Assembly (NCBI GenBank): GCA_947493005.1
Contig: CANLOY010000001.1
Location: forward strand, 248,001-312,000
Length of the DNA stretch: 64,000 bases
DNA from: an uncultured Roseivirga sp.
GTDB lineage: Bacteria; Bacteroidota; Bacteroidia; Cytophagales; Cyclobacteriaceae
Direction: 5' to 3'
The notes beneath the pieces were generated by a model that had not been told where the DNA came from, did no database searches, and was given only the letters and a program-made list of their open reading frames with translations. The translations under genes and the position numbers were made by a program. Shown one piece after another: positions 27,415-35,335 of the stretch. How positions within the stretch are numbered: the first letter of the stretch is position 1; each line of letters begins with the position of its first letter.

Positions 27415-28263
27415 CTATTTCTTCTTACCATTGAAAAATCGTAGCATATTGCTGGCAAAATCATCCTTCAAGCTCAGTCTCTTTTTTAGCTGAGTATAGA
27501 TCATCACCAACTGCTTATCGGCCCAAATGAAGAATGCCTTGATTCCATCGCCTGGCCGGGATCTGTAATTGGTCGATTTTATTTTTAGCTTCTGATCACT
27601 CTTTGTGTAATAATATAAAGCGATGGACTTTCTGCTCTGTCCTTCCGGACATTCGAGTGGTACCGGAAAACCATGATATGAGTCAGCGTCAGTGGCAAAA
27701 ATGACACAACGGTTAAAAAGCGGGGCAACGCTGGCAACACAGGTTTTCATATCTTTCGACCACAACTCCAGGTCACCTTTAAAATCTGGTTGCCAATCTT
27801 CATTCAGGTATAAGATGAGGTTTAATCTCCGCTGCCAATCGTCATGATGTGGATGGACCGTAAAATCTGCATGAATATTCAGAAAACCACCCCGATCGCT
27901 TAAATGAAGGCCGCCTCCCTCCAGACTGTCATCTGCTATCAGACCTTCTATTCCGGTAAGTCTTGAAAGGTAAGACAGGAATGCATCATCATGCAACTGG
28001 GTAATCACCGCCTGAATGGGCTTGGGTAGGGATTCAAACCGATTGAGGCCAAACTTTTTCTCATTATAATGAACATAATGAATCCATTGGTCCCGATTGC
28101 CGGAAGGAAATGAGGCTACCAGGTCTTTGGCTACTCCTTCATCCAGAAACTCTTCAATAACAGTGTAGGGAAAGGGTTCTGCTTCTTTAAAAGCCTTCTT
28201 TTGTTTTTCCAGTTCGCCCATTTGTGCGTGCAGGTTCAATAAGGCTGCTGTTTCGGTATTCAT
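27415..28263 (-). CDS. 2-oxoglutarate/Fe(II) oxygenase, prolyl-4-hydroxylase-like
   Basis: A 282-residue protein with the double-stranded beta-helix motif: HADFTVHPHH carries the first His and Asp of the HxD pair, RRLNLILYLNEDW follows, and the second His and Arg are in SYHGFPVPLECPEGQSRKSI. These match the prolyl-4-hydroxylase-like 2OG-Fe(II) family often found in glycan loci, where it may hydroxylate a sugar, lipid or peptide. It is last in a minus-strand operon, and its start overlaps the stop of the GT-C gene. The C-terminal ~50 residues are basic. Substrate unknown. Confidence 0.8.
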   Translation of the reverse strand: MNTETAALLNLHAQMGELEKQKKAFKEAEPFPYTVIEEFLDEGVAKDLVASFPSGNRDQWIHYVHYNEKKFGLNRFESLPKPIQAVITQLHDDAFLSYLSRLTGIEGLIADDSLEGGGLHLSDRGGFLNIHADFTVHPHHDDWQRRLNLILYLNEDWQPDFKGDLELWSKDMKTCVASVAPLFNRCVIFATDADSYHGFPVPLECPEGQSRKSIALYYYTKSDQKLKIKSTNYRSRPGDGIKAFFIWADKQLVMIYTQLKKRLSLKDDFASNMLRFFNGKKK

Positions 28264-29903
28264 GGTTTTAGTTTCGTAACAGTTATTTTATTTTCTCCCG
28301 GGAGCCAACGAGCGTATTGAACCACCTTGATTGTTTCCTGCTCCATACCCGGCACAAACCTGACCTGGTATCTAGGCTCATCTCGTTTCCACCAGGTAGG
28401 ATTTTCATTGTCAAACAAATACCAGCCTTCAAACTCAACCCCTCCTCCAATTTCTAAATTATTGATGCCTTTTGTCTGCAATTCTTCAATTAAGCGCCAA
28501 CGCAGTCTGTTATAGGACATATAATCGTGGGTAGCCGCTGTGGAAAAGCATATGAACAAGGTCAAAAAGCTAAAGCCAGCCCGCAACAGAATCGTTTTGG
28601 TCCCTTCCCATTGCAGCCACCTGATTATTAACATAGCCACCAGGGGCATCATAAAAATCAGGTAGCGATCATAGTAACCGGTGATCATAAATGGCCCCAT
28701 ATAGCAAACAATCAGCACCAAAAGAAAGCTCTCTATGCTTTGTAGTTTCCAGGACCTTTCACGAATGTCATTAAACAGCAGTACTGCCATCACCGTCCCA
28801 AAAAACGCCCCGATGATGGTGATCAAGGATAGTAGCCAAACTGGTGCAGCCCCTCCCGGAGGAGCCATTCGAAAACTGCCAAAGTAGTCCATCATGGTAT
28901 TGGGGCCTACACCAAGATTGATAAACACATTGTCTACAGCCGGAATGGTTTTATTAGTGGCAATGAGCATTCCTGCCAACAAAACAGTCGAAATGACTAT
29001 CAGCCACCATTGTTTAAACTCAATACTCCGCCACCGAAGGAAAAAGAGCAATGGCGATAAAAACAGCCCCATATAAACGAAAAACAGAGCAATATACCCT
29101 ATGGTATTGCGCAACTGCCTGAGGCCTGCCTCCTGAAGAAACCCTTTCAATACCCTGAGTTTTGAGCCATAGGTATCAGGTAGCAAACCATAGTCGCCCA
29201 TCAGTTTGTTGAAGATCAGCAACACCGCCAAGCTTACTAAGAAAGGTAAACCCTTCCATGCCCAGGATCGGTCATTTTCTCTTTTGACTAACCAATGACT
29301 AATCAACCAGGCAAAAGGGATGACAAGGGCCAATTGCCGGGACAGCATGGCCCAAATGGTAAACAAAATAGCATAAATCAATGCCCTCCCTGACTGTTTC
29401 AAATCGGCTCTTATGAAAAAGTAAACAGCCCAGATGCAAAATGTGGTAAAGGGCAGATCGGTCATGTATGAAAATGACAGAGCCATATAAACCGGGCAAG
29501 CCAAAACGACCAGACCGGCCATGAATGCAATTTGTCTGGATGGTTGTACTAACAATAGCAACCTGTAGACACCAAACAAACCTAAAAATGATAGGATCAG
29601 GGTGGTGACACGTAATAGCACAAAAGAAAAACCAAAGATTTTGGCCAGTAGGGTTGCCGGAATCAAATGACTCACCAAGCTCATCTCTCCCCAGTTAATC
29701 AATTGAAACTGGCCTTTCTCCGCCCACTTCTTCACAATGATGGCATAGGCCCAATCATCATTAATGGGGAATTCGCCCAGAGGGTTGACCAACAAGATGA
29801 TGCCCAGCCACATAAGAAAAATGATCAGTATATGAGGATAATTCCCCGATTGGAGATTATTGGAGAAGCCATGGCCGTGTTTAAAAAGTGTCATGGTCAC
29901 CAT
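28260..29903 (-). CDS. Polytopic GT39/ArnT-like glycosyltransferase
   Basis: A 547-residue inner-membrane protein with about eleven hydrophobic segments. FPINDDWAYAIIVKKW after the first segment is the acidic DD/DE catalytic motif of GT39/ArnT-type GT-C enzymes. The C-terminal ~70 residues are periplasmic. It should transfer a sugar from a polyprenyl phosphate onto an exported glycan, lipid or protein. It overlaps the upstream GNAT gene by 23 bases (14 if the ATG at 29894 is used) and the downstream oxygenase by four. It is the longest of the three GT-C proteins in the locus. Confidence 0.8.
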   Translation of the reverse strand: MVTMTLFKHGHGFSNNLQSGNYPHILIIFLMWLGIILLVNPLGEFPINDDWAYAIIVKKWAEKGQFQLINWGEMSLVSHLIPATLLAKIFGFSFVLLRVTTLILSFLGLFGVYRLLLLVQPSRQIAFMAGLVVLACPVYMALSFSYMTDLPFTTFCIWAVYFFIRADLKQSGRALIYAILFTIWAMLSRQLALVIPFAWLISHWLVKRENDRSWAWKGLPFLVSLAVLLIFNKLMGDYGLLPDTYGSKLRVLKGFLQEAGLRQLRNTIGYIALFFVYMGLFLSPLLFFLRWRSIEFKQWWLIVISTVLLAGMLIATNKTIPAVDNVFINLGVGPNTMMDYFGSFRMAPPGGAAPVWLLSLITIIGAFFGTVMAVLLFNDIRERSWKLQSIESFLLVLIVCYMGPFMITGYYDRYLIFMMPLVAMLIIRWLQWEGTKTILLRAGFSFLTLFICFSTAATHDYMSYNRLRWRLIEELQTKGINNLEIGGGVEFEGWYLFDNENPTWWKRDEPRYQVRFVPGMEQETIKVVQYARWLPGENKITVTKLKP

Positions 29904-30804
29904 AATTCAATTTAAAGCTGTCGAAATCAAGGCCAGATTCTAAGTCTAAATAACCAACTGTCCATGATTCATACCCGGTATAAAGAGATTGCAACTGCAT
30001 ATTTTGATTAGAGTTTACCGAAACATGAAACTGGATTTCATGAATACCTAGTTTTCTACACAAGATTGTCAACTGTAAAATGGCATTCTTCAAGTCTTGC
30101 ACAGATGGTGACTCGAAAGTCCCAACATGAATGGCACTTTTAATCTTTAACCACAGCTTTACATTGTCGATCATGATAACCCTATTGAATGAGAAAAGCT
30201 TATAATCGAAATAACTCTGATCATATAGCTGAGCCAAGCGACCTTCTGCCAACAGTGGGTTTGACATGTAGCTTAAAGTCTCAAATTTCTTTAATGCACT
30301 TTCGACAGTGGAGCAATAAACTCTATTCAATGCCGCCATGCGATTGGCAACTTTACTCACAGGAAGAGTTTTAATTCTAATGTGATATCTTTTCATAGAT
30401 TCGCCCACAACCCAACCTAGTTTTTTAGTCGCCCTCAAGGTGTTTAAGCTATGCATGGCATATACGAATCTAACATCATTTTCTCTCATAAATTCATAAG
30501 AACGTAAAGCCAAGTTGGTATGTAATCCTCTTCTGTGATGTGCTGGAAGTGTGAATGAATCACAGGCATGTACTGCCTTTATTAATTTCCCGTTTTGCTG
30601 AAAGAGTTGGGGCAACCCTCCGTACATTGCTACAGGTTTATCATTCTCATATGCTAAAAAACCTACATATTTTAATCCTGTGTATTCAGTACCATACTTT
30701 TTAAGTAAGTACTCGTTTGACACATTTTTATTAAAAACTGATTTAAAAAGGAACTTTACATCGGATATCCGATCATCAGACATCCTCTGATAATGATAGC
30801 TCAT
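29881..30804 (-). CDS. GNAT-family acyltransferase
   Basis: A 307-residue protein with a GNAT core in the first ~170 residues: YVGFLAYENDKPVAMYGGLP, DSFTLPAHHRRGLHTNLAL (the acyl-CoA loop RRGLHT) and RFVYAMHSLNTLRATKKLGW. The C-terminal half is a second, diverged domain as in double-GNAT or FemX-like proteins. It should acylate an amino group of a sugar or a small molecule. It begins the three-gene stretch ending with the oxygenase; 102 non-coding bases separate it from the deacetylase gene upstream. An N-acetylated amino sugar fits the deacetylase in the same locus, but that is inference. Confidence 0.75.
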   Translation of the reverse strand: MSYHYQRMSDDRISDVKFLFKSVFNKNVSNEYLLKKYGTEYTGLKYVGFLAYENDKPVAMYGGLPQLFQQNGKLIKAVHACDSFTLPAHHRRGLHTNLALRSYEFMRENDVRFVYAMHSLNTLRATKKLGWVVGESMKRYHIRIKTLPVSKVANRMAALNRVYCSTVESALKKFETLSYMSNPLLAEGRLAQLYDQSYFDYKLFSFNRVIMIDNVKLWLKIKSAIHVGTFESPSVQDLKNAILQLTILCRKLGIHEIQFHVSVNSNQNMQLQSLYTGYESWTVGYLDLESGLDFDSFKLNYGDHDTF

Positions 30805-30906
30805 TCACAAAAGTCATTTAGTCTGCCTATTTCATAAAAATTTAAAGGAGGTGAAAGTTGCCTAACAGCTATTCTACCAACATAGATTAAAGTAGCCAAT
30901 TTTAGT

Positions 30907-31881
30907 TTAATATCTACCTTTTATGATGGCTTTTGCCTGATGATGAAGTTTAATATAGGGATTTAAGCCAAAACGAGACCAAACCCTTGGGTCTGTTTCG
31001 TGGGCTTGAGACTGGTAATCTACTGCTAATTGATATCGATACCCTGCCTGCTCAGCCAAGTCTATGACCTTATCATTATAAGACCCATCCGGGTAGGCCA
31101 GTGAGTCTATTTTCTCTTGTAAAGTGTTTTCCAGATATTCTTTTGAGCGTTTCAAATCTTCAATCACTGTGGACTCAGATACCTCATCATAGTTGTTATG
31201 ATACAGACCATGCGCCCCAATACTCACCCATTTTGATTGATTTAACTGTCTCAATTCATCAGCATTCATTAGTTTCCAGTACAAGTTCAGTTCCTCATTT
31301 TTTCGAAAATCCTCTGACACCTGTTCCATCATGGCCAGTTTAAAAGAAAAGTCTTCTTGTCGGCAGATGTTTTTGAGCGAATGACCCATAGTCGCCTCAT
31401 AAAATTCGTGTTTTCCTTTTACGAAGCTTCTACCAGCAATTTCAATGTTATCACGAGAAAACTGAAAACCGAGATCTAAATAATCTGACCACAAAATATC
31501 TTGATTAATTGCCTGAATGGTTGTGACAAAAAAAGTAGCGGGTAACTCATACTTTTCAAGCAATGGCAAAGCCAATTGTAAATTATTCAGATAGCCATCA
31601 TCAAAAGTTAAGGCAATATTAAAGCGATCAGGTTTCTGTTTGCCTTCCAACAAATCAGTAAGCGGAAGTACGTGAAAGTGCTCCTTGAAAAATGCCAACT
31701 GACGTTCAAAATATGTCTGACTTATAAATCGGGTATTAAAGGCCAATGAACCATGATAGTCGATGCCATGATAAATGAAAATACGAGAACCCCGAGCATT
31801 TTGCCAATAGGTATCGGGTAGCCATTGAGCAGAATAATCATGCCAAGTCCAGTTGACCCTTTTCTTAATTTTACTAATCAA
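30907..31881 (-). CDS. Polysaccharide deacetylase family protein
   Basis: A 324-residue NodB-like (CE4) protein. The core motif is ALTFDDGYLNNLQLALPLL, with the catalytic Asp and metal-binding Asp. The second metal motif is weakened: IGAHGLYHNNYDEVS gives H..H, and LAYPDGSYNDKV replaces the usual RPPxG region. It would remove acetyl groups from glycan. I prefer the TTG at 31881, preceded by GAGGGTGAAGG, giving an eight-base overlap with the upstream SGNH gene; an in-frame TTG at 31923 is possible. I see no clear signal peptide with this start. Confidence 0.78.
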   Translation of the reverse strand: MISKIKKRVNWTWHDYSAQWLPDTYWQNARGSRIFIYHGIDYHGSLAFNTRFISQTYFERQLAFFKEHFHVLPLTDLLEGKQKPDRFNIALTFDDGYLNNLQLALPLLEKYELPATFFVTTIQAINQDILWSDYLDLGFQFSRDNIEIAGRSFVKGKHEFYEATMGHSLKNICRQEDFSFKLAMMEQVSEDFRKNEELNLYWKLMNADELRQLNQSKWVSIGAHGLYHNNYDEVSESTVIEDLKRSKEYLENTLQEKIDSLAYPDGSYNDKVIDLAEQAGYRYQLAVDYQSQAHETDPRVWSRFGLNPYIKLHHQAKAIIKGRY

Positions 31882-32887
31882 TACCTTCACCCTCTTGTAT
31901 ATTTTGCAATAAGTACTCTCCAATTAACCTCTGGCCTTCAAAATTGAGATGATTGTCGTTATTGAAATAGGTCCGAATGCCCATTTCCTCCTGAGTCTTT
32001 AAAAATGTAATCGGGTTAAGAAGCTTTACCCGGGAATCATCCTTAAAAAAAGATTGAAAGCGTCTTGTCAGCGGTGTATCCTCTGTTCCTACCTCAAAGT
32101 CTTTAGAAAACACAGCCCCTAATTGTATGGTTCTATCATTATAGGTATGGCTGACCTGAGAAGCATGAGGTATAACCAATACATAAATGTGGCAATCTGA
32201 ATCTGCTTTAGCAAACAATTTTCGCACCCTGCTGAGGTAATCCTCTAAGTGTGCTGCTCTGCCTTCCTTGAGGTAAACTGAATTCTCAATGAGCATTGGT
32301 TCCACCCGATAATATAGTTTGTCTCTTCCTGTAAAAAAATCAGGCGAAAAATCCTTAGAAAGAAAATCATATGCTACCACGGGTTTACTCGAACTGCGCA
32401 GTACAGCTAACCTTTGGTTGAGGTAATTAAGACACCATAGATGCTCAGATATTTGCCAATAGAGGTTTCTAGCCATACTAGCCTCCGACCAGCGTACAGG
32501 ATGATCCCAGCTAAAAAGGTCATTACCCACATAGTACTGAAAAATCAATACGTCTGGACTCAGCTGCTTCAATTTGTGTTTGCCAAAAAGGTATTGCTCT
32601 CGGATGTTAGTACCGGATACACTGGCATTATACGTATTATGACTGGTCAGATGATCATTTAAAAAAGAAGCATAACCTTCCTTAAAAGCAGTAAAAGAAT
32701 CACCAATTAAGAGTAAGTCATCATTATCCTCAACTCTTCTGAAACCTTCATTCAAACCATTGATAGCGTAGCCATAAAAGTCGATGACATAAAAGCGAAA
32801 GCCGACTTCAAAAATAAATAATGTAGTACTCCCAATAATGGCACATTTGAAAAGTAGTCTAAAGGACTTCTTAACAAAGCTTTGCAT
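31874..32887 (-). CDS. SGNH hydrolase/acyltransferase-like membrane-anchored protein
   Basis: A 337-residue protein with an N-terminal anchor (LLFKCAIIGSTTLFIFEVGF) and a periplasmic SGNH domain: LLIGDSFTAFKEG, the FQYYVGNDLF block and NDNHLNFEGQRLIGEYL with the catalytic Asp-His. ATG at 32887 overlaps the SxtJ-like stop as TGATG. SGNH genes next to carbamoyltransferase/SxtJ-like units suggest a role in decorating the same product. It is diverged from the tandem SGNH pair at 21-23 kb. Confidence 0.75.
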   Translation of the reverse strand: MQSFVKKSFRLLFKCAIIGSTTLFIFEVGFRFYVIDFYGYAINGLNEGFRRVEDNDDLLLIGDSFTAFKEGYASFLNDHLTSHNTYNASVSGTNIREQYLFGKHKLKQLSPDVLIFQYYVGNDLFSWDHPVRWSEASMARNLYWQISEHLWCLNYLNQRLAVLRSSSKPVVAYDFLSKDFSPDFFTGRDKLYYRVEPMLIENSVYLKEGRAAHLEDYLSRVRKLFAKADSDCHIYVLVIPHASQVSHTYNDRTIQLGAVFSKDFEVGTEDTPLTRRFQSFFKDDSRVKLLNPITFLKTQEEMGIRTYFNNDNHLNFEGQRLIGEYLLQNIQEGEGID

Positions 32888-33282
32888 CACCAAAGCTCCT
32901 CCAAATCTTTACTTGAAAACCAATGCTTTCTTGCAACCCATGTGGATCTAAAATTGTCATTTTCTGTCTTAAATTTTCCTTTCCCAGAGAATAGTTTCTG
33001 AAGCAAGGATATAGGCGTAAGAATCAAAAAATAAACCAATGTGAGTAGTACACTTCCAACGACCTTGCCCATAACATGGCCTAAAAACATCCATCCTTGA
33101 GCAACTATTCTGGCAATTGTTTTGGATAGTGCTGACGCCAAACCAATAACCCCAGCCATGTAAATCAAGGTGATCACATTCTCCTCCCATTTCCATTCTA
33201 TCAGAAAATAAATAGCAATGAGTCCTGAGACTAAACCGAGCACAATTGCTTCAGAGCTTTGTTTTAGCTTAGGAGTCTTCAA
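32887..33282 (-). CDS. SxtJ-family membrane protein
   Basis: A 131-residue membrane protein with two to four hydrophobic segments (SSEAIVLGLVSGLIAIYFL; LIYMAGVIGLASALSKTI; VGSVLLTLVYFLILTPISLL) and a polar tail ending in RKHWFSSKDLEELW. It matches the SxtJ family, named from the saxitoxin cluster and found next to O-carbamoyltransferases in many bacteria. I take TTG at 33282, five bases after the DUF5989 stop; a longer frame from 33333 would read through that gene. Function unknown; it probably helps the carbamoyltransferase at the membrane. Confidence 0.75.
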   Translation of the reverse strand: MKTPKLKQSSEAIVLGLVSGLIAIYFLIEWKWEENVITLIYMAGVIGLASALSKTIARIVAQGWMFLGHVMGKVVGSVLLTLVYFLILTPISLLQKLFSGKGKFKTENDNFRSTWVARKHWFSSKDLEELW

Positions 33283-33286
33283 AAGT

Positions 33287-33436
33287 CTAGAATAGAGAAT
33301 AAATGAATGGCGACATAGCGGAACCTCCACCAAAAACGATCAGGAACCCTAATAGTAATAATACTAGTATGATTGGCATCAACCAGTACTTTTTTCTCTG
33401 CATCAAAAATTTACCAAGATCTCTAACTACTGACAT
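33287..33436 (-). CDS. DUF5989 / SxtK-like 49-residue membrane protein
   Basis: A very short gene between carbamoyltransferase and SxtJ-like genes. The 49-residue product starts MSVVRDLGKFLMQRKKYW, has one hydrophobic segment (MPIILVLLLLGFLIVF) and ends GSAMSPFIYSLF. This is the pattern of the DUF5989 family, whose members lie beside NodU/CmcH-type carbamoyltransferases, like SxtK of the saxitoxin cluster. Its ATG lies inside the carbamoyltransferase coding end (14-base overlap), so translation is probably coupled. It is too short for most gene finders. Function unknown. Confidence 0.85.
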   Translation of the reverse strand: MSVVRDLGKFLMQRKKYWLMPIILVLLLLGFLIVFGGGSAMSPFIYSLF

Positions 33437-35240
33437 TACGGTTCTTTTTTAAAAGGTAATTTCCTAAAAATAAATAATCCATATCCGTTTTCATAAAACA
33501 GTCATAAGCATCTTTCGGTGAGCAGACAATCGGTTCGTCTTTTACATTGAAACTAGTATTAATTAATATGGAATTACCTGTTAGTTTTTTATACGCAGAT
33601 AGTAATGGGTGAAAGTTGGGATTAGTTACCTCATCAACTGTTTGAATTCTGGAGGAATAATCAACATGTGTAATACCAGGAAAAGTGGATTTTTCAGTTC
33701 TGCTCTTATCTAAAATAGAAAGCTCTTCGAAATCTGATGGAAGCGGTTTTTGAAATTCCTCGTTTATATCAGCTACCAATGCCATGTATGGCGAAGCTTC
33801 GGATAACTCGAAGTATTTTTCAAGATCTTCCTCCAACATTACAGGAGCAAAAGGTCTGAAGGATTCTCTGAATTTAATTTTTTGATTCACGATTCGTTGT
33901 ATGTCCTGAGTTAAAGGGCTAGCAACAATACTTCTGGCTCCTAAAGCACGAGCTCCAAACTCCATTCGTCCTTGCATCCAGCCAATGACGGCACCTTCCA
34001 CAAGAAGTTGTGCTGCTTTACCACAAAGCACCTCCTCATCTGGTATCTGTTCGAATTGTACATCTTTAGATAGCAGGAAAGCCTCTATTTGAGAATCAAC
34101 ATATTCAGGCCCAAGGAAGGAAATTCTGTTTTTTTCAAATTGATCCAAATCTCTCTGCTTATCTGACTCCAAGTAATAACTAGCCAAAGCGGCTCCTCCA
34201 GCACCTCCAGAATCTCCTACAGAAGGTGGAACAAATACATTCTTGAATATTTCTTCCTTAAGAAGTCTTCCATTGGCAACACAGTTATAAGCAACCCCAC
34301 CAGAAAGACATAGGTTTGTTTGGCCTGTTACTCTTTTGGCTTCCTTTGCCAACTTAATAACAATTTCTTCGGTCAAATCCTGAGCTGCCAAAGCAAAGTC
34401 ACAATGACTCTGTTCTAAAGCATCCGATTCTTTCCTGGGAGATAAATCAAACAGGCTCTCCCATTTATCTGGAGATATCATCCGTTTACCTAAAAGGAAT
34501 TCAAAGTAATCCATCTGAAGCTGAATGGAGCCGTCTTCAAAAACATCGACAAGCTCTGGTAGTTTCTTTTTAAACCTTTGATAGGCTTCGTTTTTTCTGT
34601 CACCATACGGAGCTAGTCCCATCATTTTATACTCTCCATCATTCACCTTGAAACCCAAAAACTGAGTAAATGAAGAATAAAGAAGCCCCACAGAATGTGG
34701 GAAATGTTGTTCTTTTACTACCTCAATATTGTTCCCTTTTGCGTTAAAAATTGAAGTAGTTGTCCACTCTCCAACACCATCAATGGTAAGAACAGCACTA
34801 TCCTGAAAAGGAGAGGTATAGTATGCCCATGCAGCATGAGAAAGATGGTGCTCCGAAAACAGTAGTTTTGCTTTTTTATATTGGCCTCTGTTCACATCTT
34901 TCAGGCCATCCTTAAGCAGTTTTTTGAAAAAGATTTTTTCGCTAATCCATTCAGGCATATGTTTCACAAATGCTCCCAGTCCTTTTGGAGCAATGGCATA
35001 AAACGTTTCTAGAATACGCTCGAACTTGATAAATGGCTTATCATAGAAAACAATCGTCTCTATATCATCAAGTCTAATTTGTGCCTGATCGAGACAAAAC
35101 TGAATTGAGTTTATCGGGAAAGAGGAATCATGCTTTTTTCTGGTAAATCTTTCTTCCTGAGCGGCTGCAGAAATCAAACCATTCCTTAACAAACAAGCAG
35201 CTGAGTCATGGTAAAAAGCGCTAATTCCTAATGTGTACAT
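33423..35240 (-). CDS. O-carbamoyltransferase (NodU/CmcH/SxtI family)
   Basis: A 605-residue cytoplasmic enzyme of full family length. The N-terminal Kae1-like domain begins YTLGISAFYHDSAACLL and carries EHHLSHAAWAYY (metal-binding His residues, about 130-141) and LTIDGVGEWTT; NLCLSGGVAYNCVANGR follows. The C-terminal domain has FGARALGARSIVASP and NTSFNVKDEPIVCSP, typical of Carbam_trans_C. It forms carbamoyl-adenylate from carbamoyl phosphate and ATP and transfers the carbamoyl group to a hydroxyl of a sugar or other product. The ATG at 35240 is preferred over an in-frame TTG at 35261. It heads the minus-strand operon. Confidence 0.92.
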   Translation of the reverse strand: MYTLGISAFYHDSAACLLRNGLISAAAQEERFTRKKHDSSFPINSIQFCLDQAQIRLDDIETIVFYDKPFIKFERILETFYAIAPKGLGAFVKHMPEWISEKIFFKKLLKDGLKDVNRGQYKKAKLLFSEHHLSHAAWAYYTSPFQDSAVLTIDGVGEWTTTSIFNAKGNNIEVVKEQHFPHSVGLLYSSFTQFLGFKVNDGEYKMMGLAPYGDRKNEAYQRFKKKLPELVDVFEDGSIQLQMDYFEFLLGKRMISPDKWESLFDLSPRKESDALEQSHCDFALAAQDLTEEIVIKLAKEAKRVTGQTNLCLSGGVAYNCVANGRLLKEEIFKNVFVPPSVGDSGGAGGAALASYYLESDKQRDLDQFEKNRISFLGPEYVDSQIEAFLLSKDVQFEQIPDEEVLCGKAAQLLVEGAVIGWMQGRMEFGARALGARSIVASPLTQDIQRIVNQKIKFRESFRPFAPVMLEEDLEKYFELSEASPYMALVADINEEFQKPLPSDFEELSILDKSRTEKSTFPGITHVDYSSRIQTVDEVTNPNFHPLLSAYKKLTGNSILINTSFNVKDEPIVCSPKDAYDCFMKTDMDYLFLGNYLLKKNRNVSS

Positions 35241-35335
35241 CAAGGCGAATATATAAAACAACCTAAGTAGTTTTACATCAAGTCTGAGAAAAAGGAATTC
35301 TTAATTGAAATGTAAAATGTACTCTCCTTTTTATC

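Noticed and set aside
33282-33333. An upstream start for the SxtJ-like gene at 33333
   Set aside because: It would read across the DUF5989 coding sequence in another frame and adds residues (VPLCRHSFILYS) that fit no SxtJ start.
32887-35240. A saxitoxin-type biosynthesis cluster
   Set aside because: Only I/J/K-like families are present. No polyketide synthase-like SxtA, amidinotransferase or Rieske enzymes are seen, and the neighbours are glycan genes.
6165-35240. A classical Wzx/Wzy capsule locus
   Set aside because: A flippase is present, but no Wzy, Wza, Wzc or nucleotide-sugar synthesis genes can be recognised; the content is too unlike a standard capsule.
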